Assembly (NCBI GenBank): GCA_003640385.1
Contig: RCAB01000152.1
Coordinates: forward strand, 1 to 64,000
Direction of reading: 5' to 3'
Origin: Setaria digitata
Taxonomy: Eukaryota > Nematoda > Chromadorea > Rhabditida > Setariidae
Length of the DNA: 64,000 nt
Position 1 is the first letter of the stretch; the number at the start of each line of letters is the position of its first letter. The notes under the pieces are model-generated. The model did not search any database. It saw only the letters and a list, made by a program, of their open reading frames with translations, and was not told the DNA's origin. A program made the position numbers and the translations under genes. This document shows positions 12,779 through 26,500 of the stretch, piece by piece.

Positions 12779-13594
12779 ACCTGAAAAATAGGAAATTAAG
12801 TCATCTGCACTCATTTCATTTAATTATCGATAAAACAAATAATGTGATGAATCATCCTCAGATATCCCTCAATCCAGAAGACCAAATCAACCAAAAAGCA
12901 AACGATTTAATGAAGTGGCCTGTAGTGAATAAGTAGTCAATACCTTCACCGGTCGATCAATACATCAGTCTACCGTTTGTCAATTCCGAAATATGAGAAG
13001 AGAAGCTAAGGTAGTATCACAGTCTTAAACTACAGGATGAAACCTAGAACTAAATCTTACTCTCGGCAACAACCAAGCACCCGCCCGGAAAACCTTCCCC
13101 AACTGAATTAATCACAGAATAAGCACACCAATGAACTTATTCGCTCTTCCCTAACCGCGCTCACTCACTTTGCAAATTTTCGGATCACCGGGGAGTGACC
13201 ACTGAAATAGAGATGTAGTGTAATTATCGCGGATTTCGTGTGATTACTGGAAATTCTATTCCGGTGCTCAGGATTTCCCATAACTTTCTTAACAGTATAA
13301 CTCGTAAATTTCACAATATGTAAAAATATCCTGAAACTAATGAATTTTCAGTCAACTTTTTGTGAAATGAGAGGTCACTTTGAAGAGGACACGTATTCCG
13401 TGTTACAGAGAACGTTGCGTGTCGCAGGCTAGATTCCACGGGGGGAAGGGTTTCCGGGGAGCAAATATTAGCTCAAAATACGGTATACTCAAACATCTTT
13501 TGTTCTGAATGCAATTCTTATCTGCGACTAGCAGTAAATAAAGAGAGAGCAAGCTGAAATACTTCAGATTCCGTTTTCATACCCGCCTGCTCCT

Positions 13595-13622
13595 TCTCTC
13601 TCCCTCTCTCTCTCTCTCTCTC
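13595..13622. repeat. (CT)n microsatellite
   Basis: A near-pure CT dinucleotide run with one extra C, about 28 bases long. Confidence 0.9.
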
Positions 13623-14650
13623 TTATAGTTTTAATAATCAGGAGAATGATTTAAAATGCTTCCTATTCACTTCCTTCTTGGACCTAAAGTCTAAGCATTG
13701 AAGAACAATCTTGATCTGTTTCCCACTTCTTTCATCTTTCATCTAATCAACACAGTAGTCTAAGAGTTAAGCTTACTGGAAAGTGGCTTCATGCATTTTC
13801 TGAGCTTGTATTTTGGCTGAAATCTTCAAATTACTATTGTCCTATGGATTAACTAGAGAGTTGGGAACAGTTCAGGTGAATGACTGACTCTCATTAGCTA
13901 TTTTCTATTTATTGCTTTTCACTTGCAGAAATTAAAACAATTTTTCATTACTTTTTTCTGAAAGGAAATTTTCCCTTTACTTATTATTTTCACTTTCTCA
14001 TTAAAAAAGACAAGAAGAAAGTTTCTGAATAGCAAAGGTCCTATGATTTTTGCTAAAATTTGTTGACTTGTTGCATTAAATTTGCAATAATTAATGAGTT
14101 AAATTGAAGTTTCAAATCACTCAGATGTTTCTTGCTAACAGAAGATTGATAAATGATAAATTATTCTATCTAGGCAATTACACATGCTCACTTATGAGCC
14201 ATTCGTATGCAAGTGAAGCATTTGTCTCTCACCCTTCCCATTTGTTTATTGTAATATTTTACTCTTACCCTTCACTCGTAATTGATCGATCCTTAAGAGT
14301 TCTCATTCTCTACTTCTCCATCAAAACACATAGCATGAATTAATTAGATATCGTTAATTGCAATATCATACTTTATGATGCCAAATGTCACTTTAATACC
14401 ATCAAAAGAAAGCGCAAATTACTAATAAACTTTTCGAATAATAATTCTGATTAACAAAGTAAGCGTTATTCTGATCTCGCGATCAGATCTTTTTTTGGTG
14501 GCACTGTAAAAAGTTTTCCACGCTTACTTTGCTTCACGTGTTTTTGTTCGTTTAAACCTGCAAGAGAATACAGGTGTCCTCAGATAAGCTAACCTTCAGC
14601 TTCTTCACAGACATGTAACTTTATGCTCAGCATCCTTTGTAATTAATGCT

Positions 14651-14703
14651 CATTTACATGTCACCTTATTCTGCTATATCCAGAATAAGGTGACATGTAA
14701 ATG
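14651..14703. repeat. Perfect 23-bp inverted repeat with 7-nt loop
   Basis: The arm at 14651-14673 (starting catttacatgtcacc) is the exact reverse complement of 14681-14703, with loop ctatatc between. The flanks do not pair. It could be a small foldback element, a dsRNA-forming hairpin or a cloning/assembly foldback. Confidence 0.9.
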
Positions 14704-15407
14704 GGGTGATAACTCTCATCACTTCATAGAGCAGCACCGTATAAAGATATTGTCAGATACTAACAACACTACTCTTATACTTCTCCATCGCACTCCTCGA
14801 GCCATATTTGAAATGGAGGAAATTTAAACCCATAAAGAAGCCACATTTCAATCTTCTTGAAGTATGAAAAGAAAGCAATAGTTTAAAAATCATTGGGATC
14901 CTTCCTACTTCCAAGCAGTATTTCCTTCTCAGATATGAGATGACACGAATGTAAAGGTGTGTCAAACTTTTTGAAATATAGGATAAAGGAAGAGGAAAGC
15001 TTACTTATAGTTAGTCCATTATTGATCACTCTGCTTCAGTTTGAAGTATGAGATTTCAGTGGTCATTGAGTTGTAGTCGTTGAATGGAAGTAAGCCATAA
15101 CAAGACAGGTGGAAAGAATTATTTATTTTCAAGGTAAATGCTTAACTGCAAAAGTGCTAGCAATAAGTTTACTAAATATTATGTCAAGTTTTCCAAAGTG
15201 TTTTTTGAAAAAAAGACAAAAAATACTTCGATGACTTCGCTAATATCAACTAATTCAATATTGTAAACTATTCCTTTGAGAACAGTCTGTTAGCTTGTTT
15301 ATTTGTGAATTTCTTTAGTACCCATAAAAAGAATTAAGCTTTTCTTTTCTTTTTCTTCCTAAAGAGACGACACTAGCATCACCGTAATCGAGAAGACAAG
15401 CTTCAAA

Positions 15408-15482
15408 ATGGCATTCCCGGATCATTCTCGAATCGATTCCGATTTCCGCATTTCGAAGAAGTCTTTCTTGCCAAAAATACTT
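15408..15482 (+). other. Orphan exon candidate with ATG and strong donor
   Basis: ATG at 15408 opens 25 codons (MAFPDHSRIDSDFR...) that run without a stop to a strong donor, CTT|gtaaga, after 15482. An acceptor-like cctaaag lies 45 nt before the ATG. It ends in phase 0 and does not join the adenylate cyclase first coding exon in frame, so it is not simply an extra 5' coding exon of that gene. A possible partner is a short frame at 17268-17324 (LIENNFIEKLRLDPVSSA, then stop) behind cagtgtgcag. Together they would encode only ~43 residues. It could be a chance frame. Confidence 0.25.
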
Positions 15483-17593
15483 GTAAGATTTATATCTGAG
15501 GTATTTTTAACAATGTTACGAAGAAATCCCACAAAGATTCTCGCCTTATTTTTTCGGCTTTAAATATTTTTTGCATTCGAGAAAAAAAAATATTTGTTCC
15601 TATCTAGCAATGAATTATTATAAGCTAAATTCCAATTCTGTTTTAAAGTTGGACTAGATGATGCATTTAATACAATATATACTCTGGATACTCTTTGCTG
15701 CATTTTTTAATTTTAAGAATTATTGCATTTTACCTATCAGTAGTATCGAAGAACTCAATTTTCAATTTTTCAGCGTAAATTAAATCCTTAGCAAGAAAAT
15801 ATGAAATCCATTTATCAGGTAGAATTCATCGTTGCTACTGAAACACTAAAAGTGTGAAATATATCAAATTACCATTCTAGATTTTGTTCCCTGCTGAAAA
15901 AATAATTTGAGTGTTAACAGGATGTCTTTTTTTCTGAGATGGATGCTAAACACACTGTTCGTTTTAAATTTCAAGAATTTTAAAAAGAAATTCGGAGTGG
16001 AGTGTAGTAGTCAGAGTATGGGCATTACAAAGTATTAATTTTAATTAGGTGTTATTTCAACAGTTACACTGAAATTTTGACTAATTAATAACCTGCTTTA
16101 TATCTATTACCATTAGCGTTCATGTTTTTTGCAAAAAAAAAAAAAAAAATAACGCTCCTACTGCTTTTTGTCGACATGATTTTTCACTGTTGTTTTTAAA
16201 GACGCTTCGAAAGTATACGCATCGTCAAACTTTGATTACAATTTGAAGTAATTCAATTTGTCTGTTGCTATTTATTTGTTTTGCTTTCGTTAGTTTTAAG
16301 TGATGGGTCACCAATCATCTCATTGTTCTGTCAATTAATATTATTTTGAATTCGATCTTCATCAGTCATTTAGTGATTGTCAGTGTCATGTCACACTTAT
16401 GTTTTCACGATTTTCATGTGTTTTTCACGAGTGATATAGTTGAATTCCCTATTTAATTAGAATTTTAGCAATAGATTCTGGAAACAGTAAGTGAAAGCTA
16501 AACATTCGATTAAAGCTCATTTATAAGTTCTCAAGCACTTCCACTCTTTTTATTCTCAATACAGTTTAAATATGTTTTTAAAACCGATCAGGTTTTTATA
16601 GTCGAAATAATGAAGTGGAACTCCTAATCATATTCACTATTTTTCTTCCTTGCTATTATGTTGATAAAATCAAATTTCCCGGAAATATTTACCTGAACTG
16701 CTATAAGTTCAATTCATTTATAATCATTTAGAAAATTAAAGAATCAAGGATTATCGATTCCCAACAGTTTCAAACGTTTTTCTTGATCATAATATAAGCA
16801 TACCTTATTTCTCAAGAACTGAAAAATACGGAAGGAGCAGATAACATGAAGCACAGAAGTAATATTAAAGTGGCCGAGACATTTCAGTTTTCATAACTTC
16901 TTATCTTTCTTTCAATCAAATTTTGTACTAGTCATGTCACGTTTTTGGGCCAATTAGATATGTGGCCAAGTTATGCATATTTAGCCACAACACAAGCATT
17001 CATAAAGTCTATTCTCAGATGCTATAAATTTAGGAGAAAATTCAGAAAAGATACAAATTTTCAACATCTCCTTATCAAAACAACCCCTTGCTCATTTAGT
17101 TTAAAATAAATTAGTATTGAACTCAACTTTGCTTACTACTAGTTTATAAAAAGTAAATTCTTCATTTCTTCAGTGTATTTTTTTGTTTGGCTAGGAATAA
17201 ATTTTTGACCAACAATAACAGCTTGCTGTTAGTGGAATTACTTAACTCAAAAACTTTCAGTGTGCAGCTTATTGAAAATAATTTCATCGAAAAATTGCGC
17301 CTAGATCCTGTTTCTTCGGCATAGTTACTTAATTTTGGCTCTTTCGACCTCGAACTAGTTTTAACACCCTAATATTTTTGTAGAAAGAGCAATTTGTTTT
17401 TTTTCCAATCTCGAATACACATAGAAAGATCAGTTTAAAATTCTTTATTCATTCTTTTATCAGAACCATGCTGCAAATGTTTCCTATAATAGTGCTTTAA
17501 CTTCATAATGAATATGTGAAGCCTTTTCGACTGAATTAATCCCATTCATATTTATTCAAGAAGTTTTACATCCAATTAATTAGGAAGAAGAAC

Positions 17594-20500
17594 ATGGAGA
17601 ACTTGGTAGACAGTCCTCAACGACCTGCTGCAGACACAACGCCATTACTACATGATGAAATCCGGCATATTCTCTTCCGTTTTTGGTGTAGGACTGATCG
17701 CGTACGACTACAATTTTTTTACATTTGGCTACTTATTTTTTCCATTCTACAAATCGGTCTTATTATTTACTTGATGCCACAGGTGATTTGTTAATCGGTT
17801 TTGCGAAAAAATTTTTATTCACTTCGCTGTAAATAATTCTTATTAATTTGAGAAGTTCGAATAAAAAAATGATGATTTTTAACTTCAACTAATTTTCTCA
17901 TTCCTAACAATTTAATCTGCAGGAAATTCAGTAGTCTAATTTCCTTATAGCAGCGTAAAAGCAATCAAAACAAGAACAATTCATATCAAAATTACGCCTA
18001 TTATCATGACATCATTTAATTTTAGCAGCATTCCATGCCATATCTATCGGTGACAATACTTTTAATTCTCTATATATTATTCTGTTCATTTATCATTCAC
18101 TGTATGGAAGAGGTAGGATATACTTTTCTTTTCTTGTTGAGAAAAGTCAGTGTTGTTTTTGAACAATTTCATTTACTTCACGAAAACTGTTTACTTGTAA
18201 CTAATTTTTAATTTGAGAAGCACATCATTAGTAAGAAACGGAAACGTAATTCGTGTCAGGAACGTTTATAAAACGACGATTCTCTTTACACAACGATTAT
18301 CTATTGAATTTATAACTATAAGAATCTGAATTAGTGTAGGGAATGAGAGTTTTGCATCCATTAACTGATGATGATTGGAAATCAAATTGCTAACTATAGT
18401 GTATATTTCGTTGCTTACACTAGACAGAAGAAATGTACACACTACAGATTATCAATAACCAGATTAAGCAGGAGGATAATGTTCTGAGGGAAAGAGTAAG
18501 CAGCTAAGAGAAAGTAAGATCTTACTAATTTAGTCGAAAGCATGCGGTTTCCTTTTGCTAAATTACTTGTTTTATGGACTGAATAATTTGTAATTAATTT
18601 TATGCAAATTTCGGAAACGATTTTAATGTTGACCATTTTTGATTGCAAAAAAGTTCCAATACTTCATATGATCTCAAATTAGCGTGGAAGATGAAAGGCT
18701 GTGTAAACAACATATTGTTAGGAATGTTATTTGAATAGGAATGAATGTTATATTGTTAGGAAAAGGAAGAAACACCGCCATGATCCTTGAAGATAAAGAC
18801 GGGTGAAGCATTAAGGAAATTATTAAATTCCAAAAACTCTATTCCTAATTATTTAAACCAGGATATAATATTACATATTTCTTGAACTAAATTTCATTCG
18901 AATGGAACATGATGATGAAACATGAAACAGTGACAAAAATTGGATCTTGAACAGGAAACAGATGAAGCTGTACCATATGACCTAATTATAAGATTATATT
19001 TGATTAGGAGACAGTGATTATCATCACCATAACTGATTCTTTCATCCCTTCTTATTTTCCCTTCGCCTGTTAAATACTTCANTAATTATAAGATTATATT
19101 TGATTAGGAGACAGTAATTATCATCACCATAACTGATTCTTTCATCCCTTCTTATTTTCCCTTCGCCTGTTAAATACTTCATCAATCCAACTGACTGGAA
19201 ACTTGGGGAAAATTTGAACACTGAACTTTACCGCAATAAGTTGTTGCAGAATGGAACGATGAACATCTTGATAGTTTCATTAATTCTGATGTTTATATTT
19301 CCCATTTTAATATGGATGATTTATCTACCTATCGTTACACAGGTTAGCGTTGCTAATTAGAAATTTGCAATTTTCCAGGGCATTGCAGAAAATTTTGAAA
19401 TCAATCAAGACGGCTTTTAATTTCAAAATAATTCGTTTCAGTTAATTCATGCTCAGTAAACACTGGGCGAACATATGAATTATCATCAGTTTATCTAAAT
19501 TACCTCATATATTTCACTTAAAATCACTAAATAATGGCTCTTACTCAGGAATGAACAATTTTGAAGGTACATTAGACTACAGCAAATACTTGCAGGAGGT
19601 GGCTAACAGCAATATGATAAAAATGCCTGTCCTGTACAGTGGATTATGCCTTACAGTAATATTTCAGTTTCTTACTGTACCCAGGTATAGACAGCTATTC
19701 CTTATCATTTCTCTAGTATGGTTCATATTCAATATGCTAGCTTGTGCCAGCCTAATGTGGAGTACTACACTGAACTATGCTCAGTTTTGCTATATGGTTA
19801 GTTTAAAGAATTTTGAACACTCAATAAAAAATGTAAAATCGAAATATAATCAGTGAATAAGTTAAACATGGATATCACTTATCAGCGACAAGATATTACA
19901 CACTCCAAAAGGTTCAAATTTAGACCATTCAAAACATGCACTGTTTCGAAATTTTAAATGATAAATTGCAGCTATTATCAGTCTTGCTTTATCAAGCTAT
20001 TCTATTAGTAATTGGGGCTGTAGCTGATGCAAATGAAGCTGCTAATCGAGCGAATTTATCCTTGCAACTTAAAGAAGCTGTCAGTCGACGAAATGAACTA
20101 CAAGCACTAAAAGATCGGCAGGATCAGTTATTGCTTTCTGTCATTCCAGCACATCTTACGGAAAGGGTCGGCATTTAAACGATAATTTGGAAAATGTTGC
20201 TAGCGTTCTAATATAGCTGCAATGATCTTATCAAAGAACTGATTTTAAAGTACAAGATATTAGGAAAAGAATGGTAATGAAATGACAGCATTTCAAGTTA
20301 ACATGGAAAACAAGTTCTACTTAAAATGCAGCCTCATCAGGTTGGATGAGCATGTCGGATGTTATGCTTTCATGACCTAGGATTATAATATTCTCCGAAT
20401 ATTGAAAGCAAGAAGGCGTCACTTAATTAAGAAAAAGTGTTCAAGAAACTTGGTCAAGTAGTTACATTAATTAATCAATTAATTAAGTGTACTTTCTAGG

Positions 20501-23500
20501 CCTTGTTCTATAAATGTTTCGAAAAAAAAACCTTTTTTAACATTTTTGATATGCAGATGAATGCTTATAGGTCAGTAAAACAATAATGGCAACAACCGAA
20601 AACACAAAAAATCAGAATAAACAAAAAAATTTGTTCCATGAACTCCATGTCCAGTGCCACCCAAATGTCAGGTAGATTAAGTTTGAAAGTTAATTTGAAG
20701 CATAATTAGACAACATTGACAGATTTGAAAGTTATGCCATTCTCCTTTTATTAGTGCTATCAGAACATAGGCAAAATATGATTTTATTTCTAATATGATT
20801 ATACATTACTTATTGCTCTCAGATGAGTCAGTGATTTGCCCTACCAAGTGTGGTATCACTGGACGAAGAATTTGAAACTTTACTTTATGTCCAAGATCTA
20901 AGAACAGATGAACTTTTCGGTAATTCAAATGAGTCCAACAATTAGGATGACAATTCAAATAAATTCAGTATTCTGTTCGCTGATATCGTCAATTTCACGG
21001 TTCTTGCGGCGCAGTTAAGCGCTAAGGAACTAGTTTATACATTGAATGAGCTCTACTCGAAGTTCGACCAGGACGCACAGGTTAATTGCTTTTTGCGCTA
21101 ATTCACTGCGATTTATCCGGAAAGTTTCTTCATGAAATTCCTTATCACGGTGCAAGTTACTTTTTACTTTGCTTGCATTTGCCTTTTAATCTACTTTTCA
21201 GCCTACTGCCAAGAATGACTGAAGTCACTATCTGTACAAAACTTTTTCTTTTCAGAAGTTGCAATGCATGAGAATCAAATTCTTGGGCGACTGCTACTAC
21301 TGCGTTAGTGGCATGCCAGTAAATAGACCCAACCATGCAGACATGTGCGTCGCAATGGGTCTTGAGATGATCAAAACTATTAAGTAAGCTGATAATCACT
21401 GAGACTAGCATTCAGTACAAGAGATGAGCTAAGTATATCTAATAATTAGCATTCTGTTTCATTCACTAATTAAACTTCTATTGATGGACAACCAGAAATT
21501 TATTCCATTTTGTTTCAAATTCTCCCAAGTTGCTATTTATTTTTTAGATAAAAGCTAATTAATCAAACTGTGGCAGATACTTTCTGATTATTAAATCAGA
21601 TTCTTATATTTTTCGTAAATAATCGTGCTATGTGCTTATTTTCTAATATTTATCTGCAGCTTTTCATCTCATCTACTTTGATTGTTCACTCTTTTTTAAA
21701 GACAAGTTCAACTGGCAACTGGCGTAGATGTGAATATGCGAATTGGTGTACATACAGGTTCGGTATTATGCGGTATTCTTGGCCTTCGAAAATGGCAATT
21801 CGATATTTGGAGTGACGATGTAACCCTGGCGAATCACATGGAAACAGCTGGAAGACCAGGGTCGATTTATTAGCTAAAACATTCCAAAATCTTGTCTTAA
21901 TCAGCGCTGTGGGAAGCTTTAAGAACATCCGGAAGAACAGATTATTCGATTCAGGCAATTATCGATAAAATAAGATATTTGCTGCTTAGTGATATACACT
22001 TGTTCTGGAGATTTCTTTTTCGAACTTCTTTTATTTAAATCACATGAAATGTTCAGGGAATTAATCATCGACATATTTAGAACGATTCATATAACAAATA
22101 CAACGAAAGAACTACTTCTTGGCCAGTATAATATCATTGAGGCACAGTATGTCCTCTTTATCAATTGTGTAGAAGTCACTTTTCAAACATCATTTAAATC
22201 TTACATATGGAACTTAAAAAGCTATCTACTTACATCAGATTTTACAATTTCAGTTCCGATGATTCGTTAATTGCTGCCCTCGGTCAGCCAACCTATTATA
22301 TCTTGCCTGATAAAACAGCCATTGATCGTAATGCTTCTATATACAACAGGTTCCTTGTTTTATGCCTCATTCATCAGCTTTACTTTCATAGAGCATCTAA
22401 ACGTTCAATTTTATACTTTTTTACCGTATTCATTATCAGATCTTATCAAAAATAAGAGAGACTGCAATCCAGGAAAACGATTATCAATGATAATCTGACA
22501 TCGTCCCAGACACGGATGTCACTGAAAGTGAAAGTATCCAAGGTAGTAGAATATTGGGGAGCGGAAACACCATTTGCAAACCTGTCCAGCAAACCGCCAT
22601 CTATTGAGGAACGTTTGATTGTAATTTTTTTTTCTTTCGATTTTAAATATTGAAATTAACATGTTGCTTCGATTCTTATTTCACAAATGATCAAACAAAC
22701 TAATCGAAATTTCCAGAACAAAAGGCCTGTATTACCATATCTCGATTCAAATACCACTCAGAGTTTGACGCTAATTGAAAATAACCTTTCTAGCTATGCT
22801 ATTAGCAGGTGATTTATTCTTTGTTTTAGGATTACAAGAAAGACTGAAAGAGGACTGATTATCGGAAAGTTTTGAAATTCACTTATTACATGAATTTGTC
22901 AAAAGTCGTGTATCTTTTTGGAAAAACTATATCAAAAGTCATTTTAAAGCCCGCATTCATTAGTTAAATTTGCCCACATGAAATGTATTTATTTATTTGT
23001 TTGTTTGTTTCTTTTTTATGATATGGAATGTTTGTAAATTTTTTTTCTAATGATGATTTATTGAATAAGATAAAAATGAAGTTTAGGCTCTAAAATTTTA
23101 GCTTTTTCGATCTGATGAAATGTACCAAATCGAGAGTTTCCAGTTCAGGAACACCCTACCTACTTTTTCCATTTAGGTATATTTCAAATCTTTAATTCTC
23201 CCAGGATAATATTGAGTCATTCTAACATATTTAAAACAAGAAGGAAATGTAATGGAATGGATGAAGAAATAAAATTTCAGACGAAAAACAATAACAAATC
23301 CAATATCCGATTGCTTGTCTTTATTACTTCTGGCTATACCTTTATCAGTTTCTCAGATATGCCTATTATTAGCATATCAATCGTAAGTTATTAACTCATA
23401 CATTGATATTGCAATCTAAAGAATACAAGAATTATAATCCACAATGGCTCTACTGAAATAACAAGGAGTTGTTAAATTACTGTTTATTACTTCAGTAGAG

Positions 23501-26500
23501 CCATTGTGGATCGTAATTCAGAATCAACTAAGTCTATGTTATGATTATAGTTCCTTTGTTAAATCATTCAATTTATCGCACTTTTATATGTGTGCTTAGT
23601 CCCTTAATTAAAAGCTTTGATTTAGAATGTATAGTTAGTCGGAATAGATAATGATGACCGTTATTTAATCCGTACCAAGCTCAACTATGACTAAGATGTT
23701 CTTTGAATATGCAATGAATCTTCCCTCCAATTTTGATGACATTTTATTTTTCTTTTTTTAAACTCTTTTATTATCGTATACTTATGAAGTGGCTCACTTG
23801 ATGGCGAAAACATCATATTCAAAGTTTTTTATGTTCAGATGAAACTAGGAAGAAATGACATTTGTAGTAGTAAACTGACTAACATCAGCTGAGAGACTTC
23901 AGCCTTCAGATATAAGACAACTTCGAACTTTTAAAGTACGGGAGCGCTCTAAAATTTGTATTCATCCTGCAATAATTGTTTAGATCAAATGAAGAGAAAA
24001 ATAAACGAGAATAAAATAATCCAAAAATTGCCAATGTTAAAATAGTAGTTAAGTGACTACTGTGCTATTGTTATTAATAGTTAATAATTTTGTTAACTGT
24101 ATTTTTTATTTATTGTAGCCATTTGTTCATGCATCAAATTATGCAAATATTCATAGTCATGCTATCATTAACAGTGACAACAATTGTTGATATTTATTGT
24201 GCGCATCGATTTCTTGTCACTTTATCATTTGCACTTACCTCTGCACTTGTTATCAGTCCACATGTATGTACCATTTGGTTTTTTATACTTTTTTAATACT
24301 TCAACAATACATATGATTAGTACTGGCGCCACCTTTAATTTATTAAACAAAATGATCTTATGAAAGACTAATTAAGTACGGTCTTTAGCTACAATAAATG
24401 CATTAGTTTAACTTAGCTACTACTACACTCCTTGAAAGATAAAGATTAACACTATCAAGATAACATTGCGATCCTTTCTTTATTAGACTATTATCTAATT
24501 AGAAATTCTCAAACAACTTCGATAAGTGCCATGACTTTCTTTGTAGGCTTGTTTTATAATTTATTTTAATGAGAATTAATTTTTAGCTTTTATGCATATT
24601 ATTGGACGATAGAATTTCATCTCTTGCATGGCATCCTGGTAAGCATCACTCATGTTTTTAGTTCTAGAGTTTATGAATTATTCTGATGAATTGTTCTTAC
24701 TGTGAAACATTAAATTCAGTTAATGAGACATGATTTAGGATGTGTCGTACATTTGGCTTTTGTTTTTTTGCTGCATCGCAGCCTATGTTTCTATCGAGCA
24801 GTTCTGGTTCTTGCTGATTTTTTTTGTTACATTCTACTTCTTTGTTTATTTCCGATTCCTGAAGCTGATCAAGAAAGAAGGTAAACAGTTTCTAGAAAAG
24901 TATAATTTTAATTTTCGATGTCCATCCAATTTTCTTCCACCACTCCATACATTTCCTTCCTCCTAAAACTTACACGTATCAAAAAAGAAAAAAAAAATGT
25001 AATTAATTTTAATACGTTAAATCTTTTTCCGAACTCGTACCACATTCCACAATTATCAATGAGAAGTAACTAAATTCCCCACTAAATCAGTCCCTTATAA
25101 ATTTAATAGATAAGCGGAAATGAGTTTCAGCAGCAGTGTGCTAGTGATAAGCACGAATCTGATTTCCGAACTGCTGCTAATACTATTCACCGGCTGGATT
25201 GTAAGTAATTGAACTCGCTATTAGATTTCCCTTAACTGTATTTTTGAAATATGGTTAATTTTTGATTTTAAGTGGTGATAATAGAGCTAACAGTGTTAGT
25301 TTATGGCCATTAGTTTTCAAACATTATATAGTAAATCATCTGGCCTATTACTGTTATGGCTCATTTTTTTCGAGCACTTTCCAAGTTACCTTCTATTTGA
25401 GCATTTGTAGAAAAATCACGAGCGTAACATGGAAACAGCGTGCAGCGCGTCATTCCGTGATGAAGAAAAAATAGTGGAAACAGTACAGAATATCAATAAA
25501 CTTCTCATCGAAAACATTCTGCCCTCGCATGTAGCGGCGAAATTTCTACATCCCAATCGATCAACCAATGTAGTAATTCATATTCGTTTAATACTAGACC
25601 ATGAAACTCGTCACATAATATCTAATTTTTAAAACTCATTTGTTGATATCACAGTAACTTGAGCGAAATTACGGTGAACTTTGGTGATCCAAATATACAG
25701 TATATATATTACTCGTTACAGATAAGCTCTGCTCATTACTGCTATCTCATTATCTTTTTTATCAGTTTGTGAGTTTTCTGTATCAAGATAGATTAAAACC
25801 TTTCGATTTGCAGGAATTATATGCCCATTTGCATGAAAATGTATGCGTAATGTTTGCAAGCATCCCAAATTATAAGGAATTTTGGGGAGAATGGGACCGG
25901 TCACGGAAACTTGAATGTCTTCGATTGCTCAATGAAATCGTTTGCGAATTTGACAAAGTTGGTTTTTAAAAAATTTCCTTCCTAAGCTAAAGGAGCTAAG
26001 CCACAATTCATTGAGAGTGGCTCAGGTAAATTAATTTCATAATGAAGTCGCTACTTGTCTGGTTTTATGGCCTGATTCCCAATCGTACTCAGGGGGTTTT
26101 CTGTGAAAAATATGACGATGCAAACATAAATAAAAGGAAAAAACTTTCAATTTTAGCTTCTTTCGAAACCGAAATTCAGTAGCATTGAGAAAATCAAGAC
26201 AGTTGCCAGCACTTACCTCGCTGCAGCAGGCTTAAACGACCATGAACTCACCGCATATGTACGTCATTCATACAGTTACTAAAACTAGCCGCTTAAGTTA
26301 CCACAAAAACAGTTTATGCAACATTTATAAAAGGGAAACAAATGAGGGAGGGCAACAAGATTAGCCAACCTAAATAGTTAATGTTGAAGGAGTTCCTTCA
26401 ATTTCGACAAATGAATTTAGAAAAATCAGCCTCAATTAATCAAACCATCGGTGGGAAGGTTATGCTCTTATGGAATGCTTTTCTTTGTTTGAAGATATAA

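Larger units (their letters stand above)
12779..17593. other. Gene-poor region upstream of otubain and adenylate cyclase
   Basis: About 4.8 kb between divergent genes. The part just upstream of otubain (13000-13250) is less AT-rich and may hold its promoter. Otherwise I see a CT microsatellite, one perfect inverted repeat and one orphan exon candidate, listed separately. No full gene is supported on either strand. Confidence 0.5.

Noticed and set aside
20943..20945. In-frame TAG in the adenylate cyclase C1 region, suggesting a pseudogene
   Set aside because: A 57-nt intron (20889-20945, donor after LLY, acceptor caattag) removes it and gives exactly the family spacing between LY and FSILFADI.
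22453..22455. In-frame TAA after the exon ending SIYNR
   Set aside because: Using the acceptor aatccag at 22466-22472 instead of the earlier one skips the TAA and joins R|KTIINDNL in phase.
23102..23176. Extra adenylate cyclase exon ([10 protein letters not shown]...)
   Set aside because: Phases fit, but the following intron would be only 28 nt. Skipping it joins 22717-22808 to 23205-23382 directly, in frame.
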